Notes: generated by a model from the letters alone, not told the origin. Shown: positions 17,926-26,122, counted from the first letter of the stretch. The stretch: DNA of 64,000 nucleotides from an uncultured Prevotellaceae bacterium (GCA_902786565.1 CADACW010000004.1:43650-107649); one strand, 5' to 3'. Numbers and translations are program-made.

Positions 17926-18234
17926 CTATTCATCTTCTGGTTCAACTGACAGGCGCAAGGGGAACCCCTTTTCCCGCGCCCAATTGGTGGCTTTCCTGGC
18001 CTTCGACACAGCGATGTCGTAGGTATAGATGCCCACTACGGCCTTGTCGGAGTGGTGCACCTGCAGCATCAGCCGGTTGGCCTCCGCTTCGTCGTAGAGG
18101 AACACTTGTACGAGTACCATCACCACGAAATCCATCGACGTGAAGTCGTCGTTATAAATGATGACCTTGTATTTTCTCGGTTCTTTGAGGTTGGTTCGCT
18201 GCCTTTCCCTCAATTGTGATTGACTCTTTGCCAT
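17926..18234 (-). CDS. clpS: ATP-dependent Clp protease adaptor ClpS
   Basis: Adaptor that binds N-terminal Leu, Phe, Tyr or Trp and delivers such proteins to ClpA. 102 residues, normal length. Seen: a polar N-terminal extension (SQSQLRERQRTNLKEP), then the core KVIIYNDDFTSMDFVVMVL with the conserved Asn-Asp-Asp, and LQVHHSDKAVVGIYTYDIA with the conserved His after Val. Placed between the second DUF4230 gene (8 bp gap) and clpA (9 bp gap), surely in one transcript. Confidence 0.96.
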   Translation of the reverse strand: MAKSQSQLRERQRTNLKEPRKYKVIIYNDDFTSMDFVVMVLVQVFLYDEAEANRLMLQVHHSDKAVVGIYTYDIAVSKARKATNWAREKGFPLRLSVEPEDE

Positions 18235-18242
18235 GCAACTTT

Positions 18243-18869
18243 TTACTTTTTCTCCTTGTTAAACATAATTGTCACCTCTTTATATCCCATTGCCTTCATT
18301 ATCTGGCTGAGATGCTGGTCGGCCAACTGGCGGGTGTAGTCCAGGTTGTCGCTGGTCAGTGCACGGTCCATCATCTTTTGCCGCGCCTTTTCGTAGAGTT
18401 CGTTGAGGGCGGCGGCCCCCCACTGGCCCTCCTCATGGAAAGAGCGTGTGCGCGCCTCGTCGATGAAGTGATTGTCCAGCAGGCCCACGTCGGGCAGGGT
18501 GAGCACCAGCCTGTCGCCGTCGACGACGGCACACGTTGAGTCTATCTGCGTGAGGTCTACGCCCAGCCGCAGCGTGCCGTAGTAGATGCGCACCAGCCGG
18601 TCAGAGCTGAAGAGTCCACGGCGCACGGTGTCCACCAGTTCCTCATCGTCGATGCAGAGCAGCTCCCACTGCCCTATGTCGCGGATGCTCTTCAGGTGGG
18701 TGGGCGAGATATATACCTCGGTGCGGTCGGTCAGCAGCGAGCCTCGCAGCATCCGCTTCACCTTCTGTGCGGCCCAGTAGCCCCCACAGATGGCAATCAC
18801 CACCCAGAAGATGCCCGTCAGCACCAGGCATCCGCCGCAGCCTATTGTCAGTCGTTGGTTGTTTTCCAT
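18243..18869 (-). CDS. DUF4230 family protein, membrane-anchored (second copy)
   Basis: 208-residue protein with one N-terminal membrane helix (LTIGCGGCLVLTGIFWVVIAICGGYWAAQ) and an outward-facing domain of the DUF4230 type: LKSIRDIGQWELLCIDDEELVDT, RIYYGTLRLGVDLTQID, LVLTLPDVGLLDNHFIDE. The C-terminal part (NELYEKARQKMMDRAL) is helical. It follows a paralogue by 12 bp and precedes clpS by 8 bp. The function is not known for the family; operon placement next to the N-degron machinery is an observation and not evidence of a shared function. Confidence 0.75.
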   Translation of the reverse strand: MENNQRLTIGCGGCLVLTGIFWVVIAICGGYWAAQKVKRMLRGSLLTDRTEVYISPTHLKSIRDIGQWELLCIDDEELVDTVRRGLFSSDRLVRIYYGTLRLGVDLTQIDSTCAVVDGDRLVLTLPDVGLLDNHFIDEARTRSFHEEGQWGAAALNELYEKARQKMMDRALTSDNLDYTRQLADQHLSQIMKAMGYKEVTIMFNKEKK

Positions 18870-18881
18870 ATTTTCACATTT

Positions 18882-19529
18882 TCAATCTTTCTCCTTTTCA
18901 ACTTTCACCTTTTCAAAGTCTTGGCGGAAACTGATGGTGACGTCCTCCGGGGCGAACCCCACCTGCGCCACCAGCGGTATGAGCAGCCGGGCTGCGCTGG
19001 CTCTGGCCGCCCGCTCAATGCCCATCCGTGGAATGTCGTCGACGATGGCCTGCCTGCCCTCCGCCTCCAGAAGCGCCAGTTCGCGGTCGGTGAAGTCGTC
19101 GCGGAAGCCCGTCACAAAGTGCTTGATGCCCTCGTGGTCGATGCGGGTGGCGGTGAGCATCACCTGCGGGTCGGGCAGTGTGATGACGATGCGGCGCCCC
19201 TGCCGCTCAATGTTGTCGCTGGTCATCTGACCCAGGTCTACATAGCCTTTCAGGGTGGCCTCCATGGGGATGACCACCTTGCGCTGGCCAAACAGGTTGA
19301 GCCCTACCTTGATGCCCAGGGCACCAACTTCGCGGTTAGACTCGCTGGCCACCACCTTGTGCACGCGGTACTCGGTGGTATAGAGCCGGGAGCACTGCTG
19401 TATGCTGGAGAGCAGCACGCCCAGCGTGTCTACAGGCTCGACCGCCACCTCGCCCTCCTGGCCCCGGCTGCAACTGCACGTCAGCAGAAGCAAGGCCAAG
19501 CTCAATGCATATAATTTAAAATACATCAT
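18882..19529 (-). CDS. DUF4230 family lipoprotein (first copy)
   Basis: About 216 residues from the ATG pair at 19529/19526; a longer upstream frame reaches 19670 but would run through the promoter at 19558-19588, so it is rejected. The N-terminus MMYFKLYALSLALLLLTCSCS is a lipoprotein signal with a lipobox Cys. Later segments run parallel to the next gene: QQCSRLYTTEYRVHKVVAS, GLNLFGQRKVVIPMEATLKGYVDLGQM, RIVITLPDPQVMLTATRIDHEGIKHF, and RAARASAARLLIPLVAQVGF. It is the first gene of the operon DUF4230-DUF4230-clpS-clpA-aat. Function unknown. Confidence 0.75.
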   Translation of the reverse strand: MMYFKLYALSLALLLLTCSCSRGQEGEVAVEPVDTLGVLLSSIQQCSRLYTTEYRVHKVVASESNREVGALGIKVGLNLFGQRKVVIPMEATLKGYVDLGQMTSDNIERQGRRIVITLPDPQVMLTATRIDHEGIKHFVTGFRDDFTDRELALLEAEGRQAIVDDIPRMGIERAARASAARLLIPLVAQVGFAPEDVTISFRQDFEKVKVEKEKD

Positions 19530-19557
19530 CCAAACTACTATTTCAATTATCAATTTG

Positions 19558-19588
19558 CAAAAGTAATAAAAATGCCGCATAAACCAAA
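19558..19588 (-). promoter_or_regulatory. Promoter of the DUF4230-clpS-clpA-aat operon
   Basis: On the minus strand TTTG (19585-19588), 19 bp, TACTTTTG (19558-19565): an exact Bacteroidetes promoter. It sets the start of the first DUF4230 gene at 19529/19526. Confidence 0.85.
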
Positions 19589-19632
19589 AGCGATTATAAA
19601 AAAGTTTCTTTTTTTCGGCCGGTTTTAAACTT

Positions 19633-19652
19633 TTGGCGCACAAGTGCGTCAA
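19633..19652. promoter_or_regulatory. Operator-like dyad between divergent genes
   Basis: TTGGCGCAC and GTGCGTCAA, 9-bp arms with one mismatch around AA, lie between the promoter of the DUF4230-clp operon and the start of the divergent Spy-like gene. This is a plausible binding site for a dimeric regulator; no regulator gene is nearby. Confidence 0.45.
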
Positions 19653-19713
19653 ATAGATAGTTGCAACCAAAAAAAGTAATTAACACAATTCAAAAACTAA
19701 AAAAACTACAATT

Positions 19714-20226
19714 ATGAAGAAAATGGTATTGGCTTTGATAGCCGCACTGACAATGACCACCGCAATGACGGCACAGGAGAATAACAACCAGAACCGCGAG
19801 CGCCGCCACTTTGACAGGACCGAAATGATGAAGAAGCGCACCGAACAGATGGTGAAGACCTACGGACTGAACGAGGAGCAGGCCAAGCAACTCGAGGAAC
19901 TGAACACCAAGTTTGCCGAGAAGATGGCACCCGGCCGTGGATTCCGCCAGGGTGGCAACCGCGGACAGCGCCCCGAAATAAAGGAAAAGAAAGACATGGT
20001 GCGCCCCGACTCGCTGAAAGGCAATATGCGCCCGCACAGAGACATGAACGCCAACTTCGAGAAGATGCGCCAGAGCAGGGAAGAATATGACACGGAACTG
20101 CAGAAAATCATGACCGAAGAGCAGTTCAAAGCCTACAAGGCCGACGAGGCCAAGCGCATGAGCAGGGGCCCACGCGGCGGCAGAGACCACAACCGCGGTC
20201 CGCGCCAAGAAGGCGATATGCAGTAA
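19714..20226 (+). CDS. Periplasmic Spy/CpxP-like protein (DUF4890)
   Basis: 170-residue exported protein with signal peptide MKKMVLALIAALTMTTAMTA. The mature part is very basic and helical with repeated segments: MMKKRTEQMVKTYGLNEEQAKQLEELNTKFAEKM and EEYDTELQKIMTEEQFKAYKADEAKRM. These resemble the LTEEQ-type motifs of Spy/CpxP chaperones. The middle and tail are rich in Gly, Arg, Pro and Asn (GRGFRQGGNRGQRPE; RGPRGGRDHNRGPRQ). A role in binding exposed periplasmic protein segments is inferred from the fold resemblance. It ends at a strong terminator and is monocistronic. Confidence 0.7.
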   Translation: MKKMVLALIAALTMTTAMTAQENNNQNRERRHFDRTEMMKKRTEQMVKTYGLNEEQAKQLEELNTKFAEKMAPGRGFRQGGNRGQRPEIKEKKDMVRPDSLKGNMRPHRDMNANFEKMRQSREEYDTELQKIMTEEQFKAYKADEAKRMSRGPRGGRDHNRGPRQEGDMQ

Positions 20227-20238
20227 GAAATCACTCAC

Positions 20239-20276
20239 CGACCTGTCGGCCCCACGCCGACAGGTCGTTTTTTTTT
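20239..20276 (+). terminator. Rho-independent terminator after the Spy-like gene
   Basis: Perfect 12-bp stem CGACCTGTCGGC (20239-20250) / GCCGACAGGTCG (20256-20267) with a 5-nt loop and nine T residues. Confidence 0.92.
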
Positions 20277-20432
20277 GAATGTTGAGCGATGGCTATTCTT
20301 ATTATTCCTATTTTTTTCAAATAAGCCAATCCGATTTCTTTCTTAAACGCGCAGGGCCTTTCGCTGAGGAAGGGCCGTGCAAACTTGACATCACCTCGGA
20401 GCAGACGCAGAGAAAGAACCGTCCAAACTCTT

Positions 20433-20473
20433 AAATTCTCGAGAGAATTTGCGAGATAAGTGGCACTTATCTC
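20433..20473. repeat. Two adjacent perfect palindromes upstream of the SLC13 permease
   Basis: AAATTCTC/GAGAATTT around GA (20433-20450), then, after 2 bp, 10-bp arms GAGATAAGTG/CACTTATCTC around a single G (20453-20473). The second is the perfect form of the repeat unit seen at 4547-4613. They lie about 65 bp upstream of the promoter, within a 366-bp gap (20227-20592) that otherwise shows only the terminator at its left end and the promoter at its right. Confidence 0.85.
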
Positions 20474-20536
20474 CAGCTTGGGTCGGAAGGCTTGCCAAGT
20501 TCGGACGGACCTTTCTATGCATTTGTCCCCGCTTTT

Positions 20537-20568
20537 CTTGCGCTTTTCGCGGAAAACTACTAACTTTG
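20537..20568 (+). promoter_or_regulatory. Promoter of the SLC13 permease
   Basis: CTTG at 20537-20540, a 20-bp spacer, TAACTTTG at 20561-20568; the ATG follows at 20593. This excludes the longer frame that starts at 20449. Confidence 0.75.
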
Positions 20569-20592
20569 CAACGTCAAAAACAAATTAAATTC

Positions 20593-22110
20593 ATGGAATC
20601 AATCGTATTTTTGGGCTTTAATCTCTATGCATGGATAACCATCGCAACGGTGTTCTCAATGTTCACCGTACTGTTGTTTACAAAACTGAGGGCCGACCTG
20701 GTGTTTGTTAGCGCCGCAGCCATACTCTATCTGACCGGTGTGCTCGATGTCAAGGAGGCCTTCTCCGGCATCAGTTCCTCATCGGTGGTCGTCATCGGCG
20801 TGCTGTTCGTCGTCGTGGCCGGCCTGACGCATACGGGCGTGCTGCAATGGATTGTCAAGAACCTGCTGGGCCAGCCCAAGAGTTATTCGAAGGCCGTGGT
20901 CAGACTGATGCTGCCCGTGGCCGCGCTCAGTTCATTCCTGAGCAACACCACGGTGGTGACGCTCTTTGTGGGCATTGTCAAGATGTGGTCGAAGAAGTTG
21001 GGCATCTCGCCCTCGAAACTGCTCATCCCCCTGAGCTACGCTTCGGGCATGGGTGGCGTGTGCACCCTGATTGGCACACCGCCAAACCTGATTATCTCAG
21101 GCCTCTATGCCGACAAGACGGGCACCGCCATGAACGTGCTGGCCACCACCGTCCCCGGACTGTTCTGTCTGGCCGTTGGAGTGCTATCCATCATTGCCAT
21201 GCACCGGCTGCTGCCCGTGCGCCAAGCCCCGGAGTCGGACTCGGAAGACACGGCAGAGTACACCGTTGAACTGCTGGTGCCGTCGGACAATAAGTTCATC
21301 GGCGAGACACTGGGCTATGCCGGACTGCTGAACGTGAATGGCGGACGGCTCATCAAGATGCACCACTTCGACGGTGTGAAGGTGGCGCTCGACGAGAACG
21401 AGTTTCTGATGGGTGGCGACCATCTGGTGTTTGCCGGACAAATCAAGAGCATCATGGAACTGACGAAGACCCACGGACTGGTGGTAGGCGAAGAGGTGAT
21501 CAATGTGGGCTCGAAGACGCTCATCTCGTCGCTCATAATGGTCATCATGGTGGTGCTTTCGGCCCTTGGCGTCCTGCCCTTGCTGCAGTGTGCCTTCCTG
21601 GCGGCCTTTGCCATGCTGATGCTGCGCTGCTGCTCGCCCGACCAGGCCATGAAGGCCGTCAACTGGGACATTCTGATGGTGTTTGCGGGCAGCGTCGTAC
21701 TGGGCTTGGCCATTCAGAAGACGGGTGTAGCCGAGCGGATGGCCTTCGGCATCCTCGACGTCTGCGGCACCAATCCGCTCGTGGTGATGGCGGCTATCTG
21801 TCTGGTGGGCACATTCATCACCGAGTTCATCTCCAACACGGCAGCGGGCGCCATGTTCTTCCCCATCATGTATGAGGCAGCGGAGAAACTGGGCTACGAG
21901 CCATATCCTTTCCTCATTGCCCTGATGATCAGCGTCAGCAGCAGTTTTGCCACGCCCATCGGCTCTCCCACCCACATGCTGGTCTATGGTCCCGGAGGCT
22001 ATCGCTTCAGCGACTTCATGCGCATCGGACTGCTGATGAACTTCATCATCCTGGCTGCCAACATCTTCATCGTGAACATCATCTATCCGCTGACTCCACT
22101 GAACCCATAA
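20593..22110 (+). CDS. SLC13/DASS-family permease with an internal RCK_C (TrkA-C) domain
   Basis: Inner-membrane anion transporter, expected to move dicarboxylates, sulfate or related anions with cations. 505 residues from the ATG at 20593. About 11 hydrophobic segments; the two family hairpin motifs are visible as FLSNTTVVTLFVGI followed by GGVCTLIGTPPNLIISG (first half), and FITEFISNTAAGAMFFPIMY with SSSFATPIGSPTHMLVYGPGGYRFSDF (second half). Between them a single RCK_C domain (YTVELLVPSDNKFIGETLG ... LVFAGQIKSIMEL, about residues 215-300). Such domains in this family are thought to be regulatory. The substrate cannot be decided. It is monocistronic, with its own promoter. Confidence 0.88.
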   Translation: MESIVFLGFNLYAWITIATVFSMFTVLLFTKLRADLVFVSAAAILYLTGVLDVKEAFSGISSSSVVVIGVLFVVVAGLTHTGVLQWIVKNLLGQPKSYSKAVVRLMLPVAALSSFLSNTTVVTLFVGIVKMWSKKLGISPSKLLIPLSYASGMGGVCTLIGTPPNLIISGLYADKTGTAMNVLATTVPGLFCLAVGVLSIIAMHRLLPVRQAPESDSEDTAEYTVELLVPSDNKFIGETLGYAGLLNVNGGRLIKMHHFDGVKVALDENEFLMGGDHLVFAGQIKSIMELTKTHGLVVGEEVINVGSKTLISSLIMVIMVVLSALGVLPLLQCAFLAAFAMLMLRCCSPDQAMKAVNWDILMVFAGSVVLGLAIQKTGVAERMAFGILDVCGTNPLVVMAAICLVGTFITEFISNTAAGAMFFPIMYEAAEKLGYEPYPFLIALMISVSSSFATPIGSPTHMLVYGPGGYRFSDFMRIGLLMNFIILAANIFIVNIIYPLTPLNP

Positions 22111-22154
22111 CAGCGGACTTTAGCTTTGCAGTTGAACAGAAAAGAACGGAATAA

Positions 22155-22187
22155 TTTGCGCGGTTCAGATTTTTTTTCGTATCTTTG
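22155..22187 (+). promoter_or_regulatory. Promoter of the histidine phosphatase gene
   Basis: TTTG at 22155-22158, a 21-bp spacer, TATCTTTG at 22180-22187; the ATG follows at 22216. This rules out a TTG at 22204 as the likely start. Confidence 0.7.
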
Positions 22188-22215
22188 CCCGCGAAACCTT
22201 TAATTGCTTCAACAA

Positions 22216-23520
22216 ATGAAAAGAATTATTGCAACAATGGCGCTGTGCGGAGGGCTGCTGACGGCTACGGCACAGACGGCACGCGACGACATCGGCAAGA
22301 ACGTGTGGCTGGCCGGCTCCAACTATTTGGACTACGACCGCCAACTGCCCAGTTTCAACTACACGAAGGCGCCGAAAGGCTACACCCCCTTCTACTTCAG
22401 CCACTACGGACGGCACGGCTCACGATGGCTCATCGGCAAAGACGACTACGAGCGCGTGCTGCGTCCGCTGCGCAAAGCCCGCCAGCAGGGCAAACTGACC
22501 CGCGAGGGACAGGAGACGCTGCGCAAGCTGGAACAGTTCAACAAGACCACCAACAAGCGGCTGGGCGACCTGACCACTGTGGGCGAGCGCCAGCACCACG
22601 GCATAGGGCGCCGCATAGCCCAGCACTTCCCAGAGATTTTCGTGCAGACGAAGGGCGTGGCCATCGATGCCCGCAGCACCACCGTGAACCGCTGCATCCT
22701 CTCGATGGTGGCCGAGTGTGAGGAGCTGATGGCCGCCAACCCCACCGCCCGCATACACAACGACGTGAGCGACGCCCTGCAGTACTACCTGAACCAGCGC
22801 TGGGAGGGCGTGGTGAAGGAGATAGGCGACAGCACCGGCCCCGCACGCTACGAATTTGCCCGCCGCAACACCCACCCCGAGCGGCTGATGAAGGTGCTCT
22901 TCAACGACCCAAAGTGGGTGACCGACAGCATCAAGGAGGGCCCACTGATGCGCAACCTCTTCGAGATTGCCATCAATATGCAGAGCCACGAAGAGGGAAT
23001 ACCCGACCTGACCAAGCTGTTCACCGCCGACGAAATCTACGACCAGTGGCGCATACAGAACGTGGGCTGGTATGTGAACTACGGTGCCGCACCGCTGACA
23101 AAGGGTGTAATGCCTTTCTCGCAGTTCAACTTGCTGACCAACATCATCGAGACTGCCGACACCTGTGTGCAGCTGGGCAAGCCGCAGGCCACCATGCGCT
23201 TCGGCCACGAGGTGTGCGTGCTGCCCCTGGCCTGCCTGATGGAGCTTGACTCGTGCGGCGTGGCTGTGGAGAATCTGGACGAACTGGACCTGCACTGGCA
23301 GAACTACAAAATCTATCCCATGGCCTGCAACATCCAGCTCATCTTCTACAAGCCGATGAAGGGCGACGGCGACATTCTGGTGAAAGCCCTGCTCAACGAG
23401 CGTGAGGCCACGTTGCCCGTACAGCCCACTGCCACTCCTTATTACTACAAGTGGAACGACTTGAGGGCCTACTGGAAGAAGAAACTCAACGACTTCAAGG
23501 CACGGTACAACGCGCAATAA
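22216..23520 (+). CDS. Histidine-type acid phosphatase (possible inositol-polyphosphate phosphatase)
   Basis: Exported phosphatase of the histidine acid phosphatase branch. 434 residues with signal peptide MKRIIATMALCGGLLTATAQ. The catalytic motif is FSHYGRHGSRW (RHGxR, nucleophilic His present). The proton-donor region is probably RFGHEVCVLPLACLM (His-Glu pair, comparable to the HAE type of MINPP enzymes). The conserved Arg in IDARSTTVNRC is also present. Length and layout resemble bacterial MINPP-like enzymes of Bacteroidetes, so phytate or another phospho-monoester is a candidate substrate, by inference only. Own promoter; ends at a shared bidirectional terminator. Confidence 0.8.
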   Translation: MKRIIATMALCGGLLTATAQTARDDIGKNVWLAGSNYLDYDRQLPSFNYTKAPKGYTPFYFSHYGRHGSRWLIGKDDYERVLRPLRKARQQGKLTREGQETLRKLEQFNKTTNKRLGDLTTVGERQHHGIGRRIAQHFPEIFVQTKGVAIDARSTTVNRCILSMVAECEELMAANPTARIHNDVSDALQYYLNQRWEGVVKEIGDSTGPARYEFARRNTHPERLMKVLFNDPKWVTDSIKEGPLMRNLFEIAINMQSHEEGIPDLTKLFTADEIYDQWRIQNVGWYVNYGAAPLTKGVMPFSQFNLLTNIIETADTCVQLGKPQATMRFGHEVCVLPLACLMELDSCGVAVENLDELDLHWQNYKIYPMACNIQLIFYKPMKGDGDILVKALLNEREATLPVQPTATPYYYKWNDLRAYWKKKLNDFKARYNAQ

Positions 23521-23537
23521 CGCTCTCAGCATTACGA

Positions 23538-23577
23538 TTAAACGGGTTTAAGCCATACACAGCTTAAACCCGTTTAA
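23538..23577. terminator. Bidirectional terminator between convergent genes
   Basis: Perfect 15-bp arms TTAAACGGGTTTAAG (23538-23552) and CTTAAACCCGTTTAA (23563-23577) with a 10-nt loop, placed between the phosphatase and the convergent DUF4859 gene. Confidence 0.85.
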
Positions 23578-23602
23578 TTATTTCATTCGAAAAACGTTTT
23601 GC

Positions 23603-26122
23603 CTACTCTGCCAATTCGGGCGATACAAACTTCACGTAGTAGATGTAGCGCTGCTCGTTCATCTCGATGCAGAACTGTCCGTCTACGCTGAAGCCCTCTT
23701 CCACCTCGTTGGCACAGGCAATGTTGATGACCACATCGTCGCCATCCATCTCCAGGGTGAAGTAGATGTCGCCATAGCTGTCGTAGCCGCCGTCCATGGC
23801 AAAGCTGAGTCCGTTTTCAGCATTCTGTGCTTCGCCGAAGACGCCCTCGGTGGTGAGTCCACGCAGCGGGTAGTTGTTGGGGTTCACCAGCTCGTCTACC
23901 GTGATGCCCAGTGCGTCGCACACCTTCTCGGCGTCAATCTTCACCATCGTGCCGCCCATGTCGAGAGGCAGGGTGATGTTCTCGCTGCCCACGGTCTCGA
24001 CGGGTGTGAGCTTCTCGACGAAGGTGATGGCGAAGTTGAAGGTAATCATCTTGTTGTTCTCCTCGTTGACCAGGAAGAGGGTGGTCTTGAAGACATCGCC
24101 CACACTGTTCATTCCGGGCATCTGGAACAGTTCGAAGCTGCCCTCCGGTGCCTCTACGTAGCCACCGCCGCTCTGCAGCCAGCAGATGCCCACGGGCGAC
24201 GAGCCCCACTTGGAGACGTAGCCCTCCTTGTCGAGCCAGAATCCGGGCTTCGGGTCGCAGCTATAGGCAGCCGAGTAGAGTCCCTTGGAGGCAGCGATGG
24301 AGTCGTTGTTCAGACCGTAGAGCGTAGGCGTGGTGGTGCCGATGAGGGCCTCGATTTCTTCCGGCGAGATGGTGTAGAAGGGGTCGCACTGGTACTGGTC
24401 TGCAAAGGGGCTGACGCGAGTCTGCAGCTGCACGGCACGTGTGGCTACGTTCTCGAATCCATGCTCAACATAGGTCGGCTCCACCAGCTTCAGGGTGACG
24501 GTGTACTGATAGTAGTTTTCGCCGTTCATAAAGTAGATGGTCGAGCTGCACTGGTCGCCAATGGTGAAGTGGTTGGGATACTGGCCCACATTGAGCGCTG
24601 AGAAGTCGTTGGCCGTCTGGGGCTCGATGAACATGGCTGCGCTTGCACCGTACGACACCACCGTACCGGCATCGCTGAACCAGAAGCCGCCGTTGTTGGC
24701 AGTCTGGCCTCCGAAGTTGTCCTTGTCGTCGAGGGCATTCATGGCGATGGCGCTGACCTCGCAGCCCAGAGCGGCGGCAATGGCCTCCATATCGGGCTTA
24801 ATGGTCACTGTCGAGTAGTCCTCGTTAGGCTCCTGCTCCACGGTCACGCTGGCCTCGCCCACCTTGTTATAGCTGGCCATGCCCGTTCCCTGCTCTTTCT
24901 CCATGAGCTTCAGGGTGTACTTGATGCGGTATGCCTTCTCTCCATAGATGAGGTAGACGTATGAGAACCATGTCTCATTGTCCTTGCAGACGCCGCCATA
25001 CTGTCCCAACTGGCAGGAGAGCGTGTTGGTGTCGAAGGTATAGGCGAAATTGTTCAGGTAGAACTTGTCCGAAGCGTCCCACGAAGCGCTGGCCACCTCA
25101 CCGTCCTCAATGCCGTCGGCATTCTGCACGGCACGGTACCAGAATCCGTGACCTTCGCCGGTCGGTACGTTGGTCAGCGAGTCTTTCTTCAGACCGCCGC
25201 CATGCTCCACGTCGCCGCTATTGTACCAGGTGGTGTAGACCACGGTGTCAATTTGGTCTTCCAGCAGGTGCATATCGGGTATGCCGAGCAGGGCCTGAAC
25301 GCCCTCGAGCGTCAGTTCCACATTGTCGGAGTCGTAGCCGCCGCGTGGATACTGCTCTACCACCTTCTCCGTCTGGCCCACAATGTTCAGCTGGCTCTCC
25401 AGAATGGTGGGCTGCGGCACGTTGTAGTCGGGCTTGGCGATGACATTCAGCGTGAGGTCGAAGGTGACCGACTTGTCGTTGAACGTCAGCTTGACGGTGG
25501 CGGTGGCACTCTGTCCGGCCTGCATCACGCTGGGCATCTGGCCCACGCTGAACACCAGGTTGCCGCCGGCGCTGCCGCCAGCCATCAGGGTGAGGATGGT
25601 CGAAATGTCGGCCACGTCGATAGTGCCGTCGCCGTTCACATCGTACTTGAGGTCAGAGCCCGAACCGGCCATTTCGGTGAGCACCGACGAGATGTCGGCC
25701 ACGTCGATGTTGCCGTCGTCGTTCACATCGCCCTTGGTGGCATCGCTCTCCACCGATGGTGAGAAGTAGAAAACGGCACCTTCGCCGTGGGCGATAGGCT
25801 CGCCCGTGGCGGTCATCCAGAAGCCATTGCCGTTGGCCGTGGTGGCCTGTGTCCAGGCAGCGTCGCCGCCGGCGGTCTGCAACGAGAAGAGCAGCGGGTC
25901 GGGGGTCTCTGCGCCGATGTAGTTCTGCAGGGCCTGCCCCAGCGTGGTCTCGTCGGTGCCGAGTGCTGTGGCCACTTCCTCCAGACTGAACGTAATGGGT
26001 GAGCCCAGATAGTTGGTGGTGGGATATTGGTCCACACTGCCACTAAACTGTGCCTGTGCCTGAACGCCTGCCAGCATACAGAATGTTGCTGAAAGCAGAT
26101 TTCTGAGTTTAGTAATTTTCAT
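23603..26122 (-). CDS. Secreted five-repeat DUF4859-type protein with a nested dockerin-like domain
   Basis: 839-residue exported protein; signal peptide MKITKLRNLLSATFCMLAGVQAQAQ. The rest is about five tandem beta-rich repeats of 120-170 residues. Each begins with a phrase like ISPEEIEALIGTTTPTLYGL, has a middle GFW(L/F/Y) motif, and ends with a strand pair such as YYQYTVTLKLVEP or MITFNFAITFVE; this pattern fits DUF4859. Residues 131-182 are a dockerin type I-like pair of calcium loops (GDVNDDGNIDVADISSVL and YDVNGDGTIDVADISTIL) inserted within the first repeat, after VFYFSPSVES and before NLVFSVGQMPS. It lies 66 bp downstream of rimM with no promoter found. Probable extracellular or surface role; ligand unknown. 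Confidence 0.75.
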   Translation of the reverse strand: MKITKLRNLLSATFCMLAGVQAQAQFSGSVDQYPTTNYLGSPITFSLEEVATALGTDETTLGQALQNYIGAETPDPLLFSLQTAGGDAAWTQATTANGNGFWMTATGEPIAHGEGAVFYFSPSVESDATKGDVNDDGNIDVADISSVLTEMAGSGSDLKYDVNGDGTIDVADISTILTLMAGGSAGGNLVFSVGQMPSVMQAGQSATATVKLTFNDKSVTFDLTLNVIAKPDYNVPQPTILESQLNIVGQTEKVVEQYPRGGYDSDNVELTLEGVQALLGIPDMHLLEDQIDTVVYTTWYNSGDVEHGGGLKKDSLTNVPTGEGHGFWYRAVQNADGIEDGEVASASWDASDKFYLNNFAYTFDTNTLSCQLGQYGGVCKDNETWFSYVYLIYGEKAYRIKYTLKLMEKEQGTGMASYNKVGEASVTVEQEPNEDYSTVTIKPDMEAIAAALGCEVSAIAMNALDDKDNFGGQTANNGGFWFSDAGTVVSYGASAAMFIEPQTANDFSALNVGQYPNHFTIGDQCSSTIYFMNGENYYQYTVTLKLVEPTYVEHGFENVATRAVQLQTRVSPFADQYQCDPFYTISPEEIEALIGTTTPTLYGLNNDSIAASKGLYSAAYSCDPKPGFWLDKEGYVSKWGSSPVGICWLQSGGGYVEAPEGSFELFQMPGMNSVGDVFKTTLFLVNEENNKMITFNFAITFVEKLTPVETVGSENITLPLDMGGTMVKIDAEKVCDALGITVDELVNPNNYPLRGLTTEGVFGEAQNAENGLSFAMDGGYDSYGDIYFTLEMDGDDVVINIACANEVEEGFSVDGQFCIEMNEQRYIYYVKFVSPELAE

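Noticed and set aside
19530-19670. N-terminal extension of the first DUF4230 protein
   Set aside because: It crosses an exact promoter; the ATG at 19529/19526 begins a good lipoprotein signal.
20449-20592. N-terminal extension of the SLC13 permease
   Set aside because: The translated part comes from the palindromes and the promoter; the ATG at 20593 gives a normal membrane protein start.
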